64,000 bases of DNA from Paraconiothyrium sp. Pb-2020 (GCA_022419385.1 JAJUBI010000007.1:2761768-2825767), one strand, 5' to 3'; positions 22,524 to 34,272 are shown, numbered from the stretch's first letter. Made by a program: numbers and translations. The notes: a model not told the origin generated them from the sequence alone.

Positions 22524-23833
22524 ATGCGCCTTTGTACACTTGCATTTACCAGCTTGTTTATTCTCAGCCCGGTGTCTGCTCAGACCACAGATCAACCTGA
22601 CCCACCAGCGCCTACACCTACCGGTATCGATGTCTTTGCGAACGTGACTTTGTACCAGCCCGATGACTCCACCCGAGTAACAGCACCGCGCACTGAAAGT
22701 CTTCCGAACAACACTGTGCTCGCGGCGTGGAATGACCCATCATCTAACGGCTCGATTGCGGTCTATCGCTCAACCAATAGTGGGTATTCGTGGTACTCGT
22801 TTGGGACCGCAACGTCAGACTCTGGGAAGAAGTTGTTGCAGCCACATTTGCTGTACATCAACGGAACATACGGAGATGATACGGGAATCGCTTTACTAGC
22901 GGTCAATGCAGTGGACGACTTTACGACGACTATTGAGTTGTATACATCCGGTGATCAGGGTGAAAGCTGGGAGCTCGCCAGTGAAATTGCGACGGGTGGG
23001 CCCTTGAACAATCCCTCTGTAGCTTTGACGAATCCTTATCTTGCCCACAAGTAAGTGTCTCACATTATTTTTCCTTTATTCAAGACGTAATATGTTGTTT
23101 GCATGTTTTCTTACTGTTCCTGGCAGCGGTAACGCGATCACTGTATTCTACTCCGGCAAGGGCGACAACACACACGCCCAAAAGATTGTCCAGCAAACTA
23201 CTACCGAGAACTACGACAGCTGGGACAACGCCGTCGACGTTGTAACGTCACAATTCCAGTCTGATCGGCCCGCTGCTCCGAGTATCGCTAAGGTACGACT
23301 CCTTTCCCCTCGCCTTCTCCTGCGTGCTGACCCCAGCTAGATCGCGAACAACCAGTACATCATTGCCTTCCAATACGGCTTACTCGACCCCAAGACGAAC
23401 ACCACAAGCTACCCCATTTACTACAAGATCACATCCAACCCACAAAAGGCCGCAAGCGACCGCACACGCGATGTCCGTGTTGATACCGGCCTCGTACCCA
23501 GTGGCGTGCCTTCTGTGACCTGGACCCCACTAGGAGGGGCGAACGGAACGATCGTGCTGAGTGATTCCAGATCGAACTCCGTGTTCGTCAACCAAGCGTT
23601 GGGTGAGGGGACCTGGCGGGAGTTGAAGACCACAGCTGGGCGGGCTTATGGACGAGAGGTTACCGTTCGTAAGTGATCACATCCAGCATCCTGGAGCGCA
23701 ATCAAGCTGACAAAGTATAGCTCCGAACGATCAGACGAAACTCAGGTTTGCGGGCGGGGCGGAATGGACGGGCTCGGGTTCAGACCAGATCCTAGTGACT
23801 GTGATGGACCTTCAAAAGGCGTTGGGGGCTTGA
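22524..23833 (+). CDS. Secreted BNR/Asp-box sialidase-fold glycoside hydrolase (GH93-like)
   Basis: Predicted 377-residue extracellular beta-propeller enzyme. Exons are 22524-23050, 23127-23292, 23341-23668 and 23721-23833; introns are 76, 48, 52 bp and joins are in frame. A signal peptide is clear (residues 1-19, cleavage at VSA-QTT). Two Asp-box motifs of the S-x-(D/N)-x-G-x-x-W type are visible: STNSGYSW and TSGDQGESW. The length, the segments TWTPLGGANGTIVLSDS and IANNQYIIAFQYG, and the Asp boxes resemble fungal GH93 exo-arabinanases and related sialidase-superfamily proteins. I rate the superfamily as secure and GH93 as likely. It sits 536 bp after the tannase-like gene in the same orientation, which suits a joint role in plant cell-wall breakdown. 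Confidence 0.8.
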
Positions 23834-25998
23834 GGAGATTTAGTTGCCTGTGGCTTTGACCAGTAATGTCATCTCGCTGCTACCCTACCCCTTTGAACCC
23901 AGTCAGCTTGTACTTGCATAGATAAGAGGCTCGCGGCCTGTAGTACGGGGCCAAACAGGTAGCACGTGCAGAATTCGAACGGAGACAGAGGGCTCAGCGT
24001 TTCCAGCTCCCCCAGTGATCTGTCAGTACGTCTTCAGGTCACTGCTGCGCCTCACATTCAACTCCTTCCCAGAGTGGTCATTATTCAGCTGGCGCAGCAC
24101 TCACAAACAGACGCTCGCAAATGATGTTTATGCGATCAGTAAACGATATCTGGTATGGCATGCGAGAAAGGCGCAATAAGTCCGGAGTCCGCCTTGGAGC
24201 ATCGGCGCCGAAGAGTCCCGTCTATGCGATAAGGGTAACCCATCGTTTGACCTCCACTGGTAAGTCCACGTTCATCGAATATTTCATGAGGCTTCTAGAA
24301 GATCGGTGGAGTTGGGGGTCGAAATGGCAACGTGTCGGTGACCGAAGGGGCGGGGTTGCTGGAAGGTCAGCCATTACCATCGATAGAAGAGATAGAAGAT
24401 TCGGTTGCCTAGTCTATGTCATGTATTTTTCAAGAGGGTGAAATTCATTATCGCGACCTTCTTCATTCGGTAAAATCGTCGTCCTGGGTTGCGCGCCGCT
24501 TGGGAGGCTAAAGTTTTACAACGGCGAGCGTCTCTAATCCTCCAGAACGAGCCCGAGAACAATACCGGAGTCACTGGACCAAGCTCTTGGGTGTGCAGAA
24601 GTGTAGTCCTTGTGGCCGACTCTTCAACGCGCTGCTGTGGAGAAGCCAGCATTTGCAGCAGGGTCCGTAAAAGTCGACCTACAGGCGTATTCCTCGTCTA
24701 CCACGTGCCCACCGCGGGATCCTTCAACGTTGTTTCTTCTTCCTACCCGCCGCTGTTGCATCCCAGGAAGGAGGCCGTGAAATGAAATCCATCTGATACC
24801 GAGGGATCCTTGGTGTTCCGCACCAGTCGTGTTTCATTTCACCCCCGCCTGATTCTTGACGTCATGCCCAGCGAAGAACAAGTGTCCTCAGCTCGCGAGA
24901 CGCCGGATGGAACGGCGAGTTTGGAATCTCGAGACCTGCGTAGGGGGAATTACTAGTGCATCGAAAATGGGAAGTGAGGTAAGCAGCGTGTATTCTGGGC
25001 TCGACTAGGCCTCGGTGTGAGCTTATGGCGTCCACATACACGAGACCTCAAAATACCAGGCGCGAGCGGATCGGTGCGGCAGTAGCCGGCGGCGGCGCAA
25101 TAAGAAAAGAACGGACGGATGCGCATCATTATAGCGCACTATAGTAGAGTTCTTGTTCTGTTACATGCAATTTCTGGGCGTGCAATCTACACGGACGGAT
25201 TAGACGTGGCCGCAGAAGGGCTCGCGCGTCCTTTCATCACACGGGTATGCCCATCATTTCACACGGTACATCACCAACCCCATATTTCAGTTCGGGCCTG
25301 TGTGCACTGTCCGAATGACTCCATTGCGAGAGGCGTACCTGCGCCCCAGTACCAAACACCCTAGTCCTCGTCTGCGTGTCAGCGCGCCTCGGCCCTGAAT
25401 TTGACGCTGACCTGTAGCCAATCCGTAAGATCTCGAACAAACGGACCAGTGAGATGAGCGAAGTCGATGACACAGGAGACGCACGACTTATTATCGGAGA
25501 CAGGCGGTGCCAAGTGCGCGGCGGTAATGTACAAGCCAGATGCCATCTTCGCCGTTACGTCCGCACAGCCTAGTTACATGCCGAAAGGGTGTCTTGGGTC
25601 AGCCTTGGACGATAATTATGCTCTTGCGCGGAGAATGCGCGCCCTATGGACCCGAAATGCCTGCGGCATGACATCCGTCCCGCGCAGACTCGAGCTTTGA
25701 TATGACGAGGCCCGTTGCAAGGTCTCCGACGTTGGAAGTTCGATATTCCATTTCCTCCCGCGGGCCCCCACTCCACCTCACTCCACCTCATCCAATATCC
25801 TGCGTCAACTAGCACACACGTTGCTTCCAACTCGCTGTCGTCCCTCGGGTCACTCGATATGCGGTCTTACGATTTGGCTGAACTTCCTTGAAGCCCGCGT
25901 TCCTCTTTCCTTTGTGTTTTGTTTCCTTATTCCTTTTTCCTTCTTTGCTTGGGTTGGGGCCGGGTCGGTGGGTGGGCGTTCCTCTTTCATCCACCATC
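23834..25998. other. Long intergenic region, no gene seen
   Basis: About 2.2 kb with only short unsupported frames (largest about 135 codons at 25809-26216 -, overlapping the next gene's first exon). A short CACTCCACCT direct repeat occurs near 25770. The CT-rich stretch near 25900-25990 is typical of a fungal promoter just upstream of the next ATG. Confidence 0.5.
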
Positions 25999-28225
25999 AT
26001 GATTATACCTCGAGATTCACTACAACAACGAGCAACCAACACAAACACGGCAGACAAGACCAACATTATCACGATCGTGACATGGGCGACATTGGTTTTG
26101 TCGGTCCTCGTTTTCCTCGCGCGACAATGCATCAAATTCGCCATGGGCCGCAAGAAGGCGGGCATCGATGACCTCTTCATTCTTACTGCTACAGCAAGTT
26201 GATGTCTTAGATACAAGGGTGGCTATTGCTAACAGATCCCAGGTCTTTGCCGTTGGCCTCTCTGTCACAGCCCTCATCCTAGCGTCAGACGGTCTCGGTA
26301 TTTCCGCCGTACTTACTCTCAAACGAGCGGATGCGATTCAGAAAGGCTACTACGCCTCAAATTTCCTGTACATACTGACTATCGGCTTCGCAAAGCTTTC
26401 TCTTGTTTCCTTTTTCTACAGTATCCATCACCAGCGAGGGCAGCGAAGGGCTGTTTTGGCCATCGGTATCTTCATTCTTGCGTGGACGCTTGCATCGCTC
26501 GCTGCCATTGCATTCCAATGCGGTCTTCCCAAGCCCTGGGAGACCTTCACGTTGCACTGCTATAATGTTGTAAGTCGAACCTCGATCGAATGATCTACTT
26601 CTTTGCATAATCGCCAACGTTTCACTCAGGGAGTGTTCTGGATTGTCTATTGCATTATAGACATGACCAGCGACGTCGCTATTGTTATGCTATCCATCAA
26701 CCTAGTAGCATATCTTAAGGTCAAACTTTCGGATAAGCTCGCAGTCGTCGCTTGCTTTGCTCCGCGTATCCTCGTCATTGGTGCTGCACTTGCTCGCCTG
26801 GTATACCTTTATCCGATATCGCCACACAACAACCCAGCCTTCCACCTGTGGGTACCACTAATCATCACGCAAGTTCAGGCTTGCTTGAGCATAGTCACAG
26901 CTTGTGTACCGTACATACGCACCTTCTTCGACACGGCTGAATCCAGCATACGCAGGCTGTCGACAGTAAGAAGCAGACATGTTACAGTCGACGAGGAGTC
27001 GTATGGCTTCTGTGGCCCTTATAGAGGCTACAGAAAGGCGCATGGTCACTCGACAGATTCAACCCCCTTCAGGAATTCAGCTTACGCCAGAACACCCGAT
27101 GCCTCCCCACGGATTCCCAGCCCAGCGCCTCTCAGTCCCTTAACACCACCGCGGTTCAACACTCCACCAAATACAACTGCCAGCGACTCTCGGGCTCCTA
27201 GTGAAAGAGGTTTACGACTTCTGATTCCCGAGCGAAACGAGTCACACCATGGAAATGACCTTACTTCCCCACATACCGCGAGTTCGAATGCTCTGTCTCC
27301 CGCATGTCCATCTCCACAGCCGTTGCTATCGTCCATAGCTCTTGCTCCTGTGCGCTCATCCCTTTCACCCTCCGCAGAAGAGGCACAATCAAGATCAGTC
27401 TTGGAACATGGGAACAACACTATTCCATCTCCACATCGTCCGCAACCCCCCAGGCGGTTCTCGCTCTTTCCCTCGCAACAACAACAATATTCACCGATCC
27501 CGCAACAACGTGCATACCCACCACTGACGATACCGTCGCCTACAGTAGAACGCGCGCGTATGGATGCTCCATCGCCGAGGCGCCATGTGCCAGCCAGTCA
27601 GATACCCGAAACTCGTATGTCGTCAACAAACACCCATCTACACGGTTCAACTACGCCGCGCTTAAAGTTCGATCTACGGCCTTCTTCCAGTCTAGAAAGA
27701 GTTGCCCACGATGATCCACTCCGGACGGGACCCATCGCTATGACAACATCGGCAGCAGTTCCAGCACCGATCCCCGCAGCCGTACCTGCAGGGACTGACA
27801 CCATCAATTCAATTCCATCATACTATGTCAGGACGCCATCGACAGCACACAATTCAACCGGGTCATCTCCGCAGTCAGTTCCATCGTACTACATAAGAAC
27901 GCCACCGACGGCGCACCCTCCATCGTTCCAACAGTTGAATCCTTACGCTTATGAACATCCGCCTCCGCCACCGATCCCACCCACCAGTCCACAGCGTCAG
28001 CGTAGGAATCGCATCCTCACGCCACAAAACTCGTCGCGACGCCATCAGATGTCGCCCGTCAGCCCTATGACGCCGACGACACCGCGGACGCTTTGGCGCG
28101 AGGAAAATGGAAATAGAAGTGCGGAGACGCCGACGACGCCTGGTGGATGGGAAGAAGCTCCGCCGATGCCTGCGGTACGGGACGTGCGCAATAGCCCCCG
28201 CATCGTAGTGCATAGGTTCTCCTAA
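25999..28225 (+). CDS. PTH11/rhodopsin-like seven-helix membrane protein
   Basis: Predicted 705-residue integral membrane protein. Exons are 25999-26193, 26243-26569 and 26630-28225. The first intron (26194-26242) appears to have a GC donor (GCAAGT) and an AG acceptor with a GCTAAC branch, which joins the first and second helices in phase. The N-terminal 300 residues hold about seven hydrophobic helices (for example ITIVTWATLVLSVLVFLA, AIGIFILAWTLASLAAIAF, VFWIVYCIIDMTSDVAIVML), the layout of the fungal rhodopsin-like/PTH11 domain. The remaining 400 residues are a Ser/Pro/Thr-rich cytoplasmic tail with many SP/TP sites and a repeated SYYVRTPSTAH / SYYIRTPPTAH element. Such proteins are thought to sense surface or nutrient signals, but no ligand can be proposed here. 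It is convergent with the coiled-coil gene. Confidence 0.82.
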
Positions 28226-29992
28226 TCTTTCCTCCGTCCTACTGTAAAATGTACGCGTTTCTTTTCTTGCTGCGTGTGCGCGAGGCCACCAGCTGTATTT
28301 TTATCTGTCACCATCTTTAATCTCTTTGCGTATTGGGATGCATCGCATACGGCGTTTAATGTTTTGAATACGGATGGATGTACACGAATTACGGATGATA
28401 TATGCATTGGGTAGGACGGTTATGCTCTTCCTTCGGGATGCTTCCTTTCTGTTCTTTCCTTCGGGATTGTTGTATTCATATGCACTTGCTTCTTTCTTAA
28501 CAACACACCACGCTTCTTCTGCGTTTCACACCAGTCCTTTCCTCTGTCTAGCGATACCCACATCTCTCTTTCCAGTCATGCTGTTTTTTCTGGTATCCAT
28601 CTTGTACGACTTTACTAGCCACGAGTAGATGTTAAAATGAACACGCCGCGTATCTACGTTCACACGTCAGACGCGTATATTCGAAACACGCCTTGCCAGT
28701 CACGTCCCCACACTGTGCTCATTGCGCCTCTTCCCTTCGCTAAGCCATGTGCTCGGTGATGGCGCAGGATCTTGTGCTACGATAAGGTGTGGCGCCGAGC
28801 GGGTAGCGGGCGGCTGCGGCTCTTCTACGGAGCGGCTCTTTTGACCCGCCCTCGAGGCTGTGCAGGGCAAGGCCGTTGCTTCCAAATCGTGATATCCAAT
28901 CCAGTGCTCTTACGTCACTGAAAGTGCGACTCAAGGGCTCAACGACCCTACGACCATGCAGGAGTTCGGTCGCGAGATGGAAGCAGTTGCACTGGAACAA
29001 CTGAGGGACTTCTTAGCTAAGCTGCGGGGCGATACACGGCGTGCGACGGGCGTGAGCGTTCAGGGAACGCCTTATGCGGCGCTTAGTACGGTGGGCGCTT
29101 TCATATGGGTGCCTTAAACGTGGGTTGGGGGCGAAGGGGATGGCGCGAAGGTTGTGTGGTTGGCCGGAGTACGGCCGTACGATTGGGTTGAGAATAGGCG
29201 CCTTTGTGGGGAGCAATATGATGTGATGGTAAAGTAGTGAGAGATGGGGACGCTGATGATGTGCATAGGGTTCTCCGATTTCATTCAACGGGAACTTCCC
29301 AAGATCATTCGATCGAGGGGAGAGCAGAACTAAACATTGAGAAGAGCAACCGCAAGCTAAATCTTTGCAATGTTAGTATAGTTAATTAGCATGTACATTC
29401 ATCTTCACAAACAACAACAACAAAAATTCAGCCTCGTAAAAAAAATTCATTCCCATGACACATGTAAGATACACTAAAGCTTCGCCGGGGAAATTCCTTC
29501 GATCCAAGCACACGACGAGAAATCCAACAGTTCTTCCTTTTGAGCCTCCGCCAGTATCCCCTAGTCAATCCTCCACGCTGTCGCTTTGTTCCATCTCGCT
29601 ATTGTTGTTCCAAGGAGGCTATGCCTACAACTTAGAACTCAAGCGCTGTCGCTTCGTCCCATCTCGCTATTGTTGTTCCAAGGAGGCTATGCCTACAACT
29701 TTAGAACTCAAGCGTGATGGATGGTGCTCATTCCCGGCTTGACCCATCATCATACTCGTACGTCTCTCAGAGAGTCCTAAAGGTCTCGACCTGGAATAGA
29801 GACATGTGAATGAGTACTAGGGTTCTGTGTTGGGAAGGGTGGTTGGCTCTTGGTGTTTACGTACAACACCGCAATCTCGCTGGCGGATGTCTTTCAGTTG
29901 GGATGCTGGGAGAGAGACTCGTTCGGTTTGTCTTTCGGCTGGGATGTCGCGCGGAAAAATGCTCATTGTCCGTACCGTTGGTGTTCAGTCGG
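28226..29992. other. Intergenic region between convergent genes
   Basis: About 1.8 kb between two gene 3' ends. No frame here has a domain or a convincing start. The one notable structure is the 68-bp tandem duplication listed separately. Confidence 0.5.
29577..29713. repeat. 68-bp tandem duplication, two copies
   Basis: Copies begin at 29577 and 29645 with a word starting GCTGTCGCTT and both end in AGAACTCAAGC. They differ by a few substitutions and one inserted T, so the duplication is recent. It lies in the spacer between convergent genes and has no coding meaning that I can see. Confidence 0.85.
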
Positions 29993-32900
29993 TCAGCCAC
30001 TGGGAGAGAAAGATGAGGCGTCTGGGTTCATGTGCGAGGAGCCGTCCACAACTAGAGGCCCCTGGTATGGTCCAGTGAGCTGCGGCGGCACGTTGGGCGG
30101 CCCCTGGTATGGTCCAATGAACTGCGGCGGCACGTTGGGTGGCCCCTGGTGTGGTCCAGTGAACTGCGGCGGCGCATTGGGTGGCCTCCGGTATGGTCCA
30201 GTGAACTGCGGCGGCGCATTGGGTAACCCCTGGTATGGCCGAGTGACATGCGGTCGCACATTAGGAGGACCTTGATAAGATCCAGTCAACTGCTGTGGCA
30301 GGTAAAGAGGACCCTGGTATTCTCCACTGTACACATTAGGATGCAACCGCGACTCAACCTCGTTGACCCTCTCACGGACTTCAGCCTTCATTGTAGATTG
30401 CAACCGCGACTCAACCTCACGGATTTCAGCCTTCATTGACTGCTTGAGTTCTGTCTTCATTTTCTCCTTGGCGGGCGTAAGCTGTTTTAGAATCAGCGGT
30501 TCGATTGTGTCAGCGATCGCGTTCGCTTCTTTTCGAAGGGTCGTCTCAGTGTCCACGAGGTCTTTCTGGAGCTTGAGGATTTTCTCGTCAGTGTCCTTGC
30601 TTGTGAGACGACGCTTAGCGTTGTCCTCATCACGCTGGCGCTGGACTTCTGCAAGAATCTTCTTCTCCAAAGCTTCCAAATCCACCGTCAAAGCCTCTGC
30701 ATCGTTGGCTGGCAGCTTGGAAAGGGCTTCTACAACCTCTTTAGCGACGATATCCTTCGAGATGGCCGTGTACTCGCGCTGGATGTCGTCTAAGCGCTTC
30801 TTCAAGGAGTCCGAACCTTCAACAGAAGCTTGACGTTCTTCTTGAAGATCCGTGTCCAGGCGCTCGAGGTGCTGATTGGTGGCGGTCTTGTACTCAGTGA
30901 AGCTCTTCTCCGTGGACTTGATCATTTGCTCCACGGCGGAAATGCTGGTACGCTGATCTTCGAAATTCTTAGAGACAGACGCCTCCACATCGGCAACCTT
31001 CTTCTCGAGATCCTTCACGGTTGTCTCAGCACTAGAGACCTTGCGGGTTTGCTCCTTAAGGTTCGACTCAAGGGTCCCCACTCGGTCATCGACGGCCTTG
31101 ACGTTCTGGTCCATGGCAGAAATAGTGGCACCGTGCTCTCCGAGACGCTTGGAGACTGTCGAATCCGCATCGCTAACCTTCTTCTCGAGATTCACAACGC
31201 TCGTCTCAGTATTAGAGGCCTTGCGGCTCTGCTCCTGAAGGCTAGACTCGAGATTTGTGACTCGATCGTCAACGGCCTTGAAGTTGGACTCGATTTCTGC
31301 GATGTTCTTCGCGAGTGTGGTTACCTGAGGGCCGAGGGTAGAAAGGCTTCCTTGGATGGCCTCGTCAACGTCAGACTGCACCTTTGCGACCGTGGTCTGG
31401 AGCTCCGTCTTCGTCGCGACGTCGGCAAGTTGGCGGTGGTGCTTATCGCGATCCGTCTTCAACTGGGTGACATTGTCGTTAAGCGTTGAGATGTCCTTTT
31501 CGAAGTCCGAAACCTTCTGCTTCTGCTGATCAAACCGAGTCTGGGTATCCTTCTGCTGTTGCTGAAGGGACTCAATGATTGTGTTGATCTCGGAGTTGTC
31601 GGAGTCTTGCTTTTCGCAGGCCTTATTAAGTGCATTCTTGAGATCGGCAAGCTCTTCCTCGCTCTTCGAAGTTCGGCGCGTCTCCTCACCGAATTGCTTG
31701 AGGGTGACGGTCGACTGTTGAAGGCTTTCAATGCTTGCCTTCAACTTGGAGACCTCGGCGTCTTGCTTCTCCGCGTGTGCCGCGGAATGCTTCTTGAGCT
31801 CAACGATTTCGATCTCCAGCTCGGAGGTCTTCCGCTTCTCCTCGTTGAATTGCTCGCGGGTGACAGCCGACTGTTGAAGGTTTTCGAGGATTGCCTTCAG
31901 CTTGGACATCTCGGCGTCTTGCTGCTGCTTGTTCTCCGCCGTGCTCTTCTGAAGGTCAGCGATATCTGTCTCAAGCTTAGAGGACTTCTGCTTCTCCTCG
32001 TCGAATTGCTCGAGGGTGACGCTTGACTCCTGCAGGCTCTCGATGCTTGTCCGGAACTGCGCGTTGTCGGCCTTCTGCTGGTCGTTGGTTGACTTCAACT
32101 CCTGAATTCCGGCGTGTTGAGCGGTCAACTTCTCCCCAAGAGCGGAAAGCTTCGAGTTCTGGTGCTTGAACGCTTCATCAGTGCGGTGCTGCCGTTGATG
32201 GGCTTCCTTCTTTGCTGCCGTAAGACGTTCGTCGTGCTCCTTCAACTTCTGCTGAGTGGCAGTCTTGTGCTGCTCAAGGGTATCCACGGCTACTCGAAGC
32301 TTAGTATTCTGGTAGTTCTGTGCTAAAAGTGCTGTATGGTTTTGCTTGTTTTGATTGTCCTGCACTTTGAGCTGGGCTCCGAACTCGGCCTTGAGCTTCT
32401 CGACGGCGCCGTTGACGACTTGATCGCAATGCACCTGGGCAGAAGCCTGGACTTCAGACTTGAGCGCCGCAAGTTGGTCCTCGACACGATTTTCTTGCTC
32501 CTGGAGAGCTGCCGCGTTCTCAGACTGGCGCACCTTGAGAGCATCCTCGTTGTTCTTGGCATGCTGTTGGATCGCCGCCTTAAACTCAGACTTCAAATTA
32601 ATGTTGGCAGTCTCGATGAGTTTGGCGGTCTGGCCTTGGGTGTCATCGAGTGCCTTTTTTAGGGACTCGATATCTGCCCGAAGCTTCTCGTCTGACTCCT
32701 TCTGGGAAGCCTCGACCTCATCCTGAAAGCTCTGTATGCGGAGGTCCTGCTTTCGAATGGCCTTCTGATGCTCGGCCTTCTGTTGCTCCAGCACCTTCCC
32801 ACGTTTTTCAGTAGTCTCGGAAGCCTTCTGGAGACTGTTGACAGAGGCCTGAATCTGATCGAGCCACTCGTTGTGCTGGTCGATGAGATCCGTGACCCGA

Positions 32901-33109
32901 GCATTTCGCCTGCCGTTTGCCTGCTCAGCACGCTCGATACGGCGCTCTAGCTGTTGGCGACCCGCGGAGGAAGGGGACTCCAACATCTGCATGCCCTTGA
33001 AGAAAGCGAGGGGGCAGGCAACGAGGAAGAAGAAGATCAAGGCGCAGAGGAACAGGAGTGTCTGCGTGCCTTGTGCGAAACGACCTGCATCCATCGTGGG
33101 TGGGGCCAT
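29993..33109 (-). CDS. Membrane-anchored long coiled-coil protein with Pro/Gln-rich repeat tail
   Basis: A single-exon gene for 1038 residues from ATG 33109; an upstream GTG adds an implausible Thr/His-rich leader. Near the N terminus is one hydrophobic helix (TLLFLCALIFFFLVACPLAFF, about residues 15-35). It is followed by about 880 residues of almost uninterrupted heptad-type coiled coil rich in Glu, Lys, Gln and Leu. Two families of internal repeats are visible. One is a unit of about 47 residues with the core LQxSxVTxxQFxEE that recurs three times (about 31680-32040). The other is a unit of about 65 residues containing KAVDDRVxxLES, present twice (about 31000-31290). The last 95 residues carry a 14-residue Pro/Gly/Gln repeat (PYQGPPNVPPQLTG type). 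The design suggests a tether or scaffold on an internal membrane. I do not recognise a named family. Confidence 0.8.
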   Translation of the reverse strand: MAPPTMDAGRFAQGTQTLLFLCALIFFFLVACPLAFFKGMQMLESPSSAGRQQLERRIERAEQANGRRNARVTDLIDQHNEWLDQIQASVNSLQKASETTEKRGKVLEQQKAEHQKAIRKQDLRIQSFQDEVEASQKESDEKLRADIESLKKALDDTQGQTAKLIETANINLKSEFKAAIQQHAKNNEDALKVRQSENAAALQEQENRVEDQLAALKSEVQASAQVHCDQVVNGAVEKLKAEFGAQLKVQDNQNKQNHTALLAQNYQNTKLRVAVDTLEQHKTATQQKLKEHDERLTAAKKEAHQRQHRTDEAFKHQNSKLSALGEKLTAQHAGIQELKSTNDQQKADNAQFRTSIESLQESSVTLEQFDEEKQKSSKLETDIADLQKSTAENKQQQDAEMSKLKAILENLQQSAVTREQFNEEKRKTSELEIEIVELKKHSAAHAEKQDAEVSKLKASIESLQQSTVTLKQFGEETRRTSKSEEELADLKNALNKACEKQDSDNSEINTIIESLQQQQKDTQTRFDQQKQKVSDFEKDISTLNDNVTQLKTDRDKHHRQLADVATKTELQTTVAKVQSDVDEAIQGSLSTLGPQVTTLAKNIAEIESNFKAVDDRVTNLESSLQEQSRKASNTETSVVNLEKKVSDADSTVSKRLGEHGATISAMDQNVKAVDDRVGTLESNLKEQTRKVSSAETTVKDLEKKVADVEASVSKNFEDQRTSISAVEQMIKSTEKSFTEYKTATNQHLERLDTDLQEERQASVEGSDSLKKRLDDIQREYTAISKDIVAKEVVEALSKLPANDAEALTVDLEALEKKILAEVQRQRDEDNAKRRLTSKDTDEKILKLQKDLVDTETTLRKEANAIADTIEPLILKQLTPAKEKMKTELKQSMKAEIREVESRLQSTMKAEVRERVNEVESRLHPNVYSGEYQGPLYLPQQLTGSYQGPPNVRPHVTRPYQGLPNAPPQFTGPYRRPPNAPPQFTGPHQGPPNVPPQFIGPYQGPPNVPPQLTGPYQGPLVVDGSSHMNPDASSFSPSG
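30059..30268. repeat. Five tandem 42-bp repeats encoding a Pro/Gly/Gln tail
   Basis: Units start at 30059, 30101, 30143, 30185 and 30227, exactly 42 bp apart, each beginning CCYCYGGTRTGG, with a degenerate sixth unit after 30268. They encode the C-terminal 14-residue repeats of the coiled-coil protein, and the length is a multiple of three, so copy-number change keeps the frame. Confidence 0.9.
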
Positions 33110-34272
33110 GGTGTGTGTGGTTGGTATAGTCGTAGATAGGCTAGGACTATTGAGGTGATGGAGGTGGGTGGTGTCGAGAAAAGAGGTCAGAGAAGTGCTC
33201 TGAAGATGTGTGTGCCGTGTGGTTAACCGGTGGGAACCGGGCACTGGGAGTGGGGTGGATGTGGGTAGTGGAGAAAAGCACCGGAGAGTGCAGTGTTATG
33301 TAGGGATAGGCGCGGGTGCGGACTTGAGCGCGTGCCGGAGTGAGGGTGAATGGGCGCGCACGTGACGTAGGTGCTGCACGGGTGCGGCTGTACTTTCACC
33401 TTGCTAAATGCCGGTGCGGTTGATCGACACGCATAAATTGAGCGCTGGTGGACTCGAGTTACTTTCAGAATCGTAGAGATCTTTAAGCGCGACAATTGCG
33501 CGCGATGCCTGGATGGGAAGCTGCCCCTGGCTGCACCTGGCTGCAAAAGGTGAAAGTTCTGCCCGTGAGCCACGATTCCCAGCCCCCAAGGTTGGCTATG
33601 ATCTTTCTATTCAGTATTCGTATACAATCGCCATTAGGGCTAGGCACTTGACTCTGTGGTAGAGATCATTGCGTACGATATCATGACAATGTGTGCTAAC
33701 AATGCATATATACTTACAATGAGACAATCTGGACTGTTGTTCTTTGTACTGACCAGGTCCGCAGAAGTATGGCTTGAGACTAAATAGATGATCTTGTTCA
33801 TCGGAAAGCAAGAGCATCATTTGAGACATGTTTAGCTAGTCATTTTAGTTGACATGTCGCAAGAACAATCTATAGCAAACTCACCAACTCTGCACAAAGA
33901 GTTTTCCACAAAGCTGGAACATACTTGCGATGTTTCCCCTTAGGCGATGTGAGAACAATGACTAGGCATCGATGGTGACATCCTTGCATCCAATACCACG
34001 ATGCTTCGTATGCACTCGGTTGATGTGCCAACATCCTCTTTGCTCAGCTATTATGAATCGCGCATGCCTCCAATCGTTCTGGACTTCTGACTGCTTACCG
34101 TGGCCTCATTCCGCATCTAAACCAATATCAACAATTTCACGCTATTCACAGATCAGTCAATGAGTTCGCAAAGGGAAACCACCGCTCAATTCGCGTATAC
34201 GTTTATGCATGCATCAATGCTGATCGCTAGTAATACACCCAAAACCCTACAATATCATGCAGTGGAAAGGCT
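33110..34272. other. Intergenic, partly AT-rich
   Basis: This is the promoter of the coiled-coil gene (GC-rich, 33110-33600) followed by an AT-rich stretch. No frame with a domain was found. A plus-strand frame at 34160-34630 is antisense to the NPC1 3' region and is not supported. Confidence 0.5.

Noticed and set aside
12748..23833. Idea that this is a polyketide or non-ribosomal peptide cluster
   Set aside because: No synthase, terpene cyclase or dimethylallyl transferase is present; only tailoring-type oxidases and secreted hydrolases are seen.
30363..32726. Long plus-strand open frames with Leu-rich, repeat-like translations resembling leucine-rich repeats
   Set aside because: They are the antisense of the coiled-coil gene. 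Glu/Lys/Gln-rich codons read backwards give Leu-rich frames without stops, and the minus strand has the continuous 1038-codon gene.
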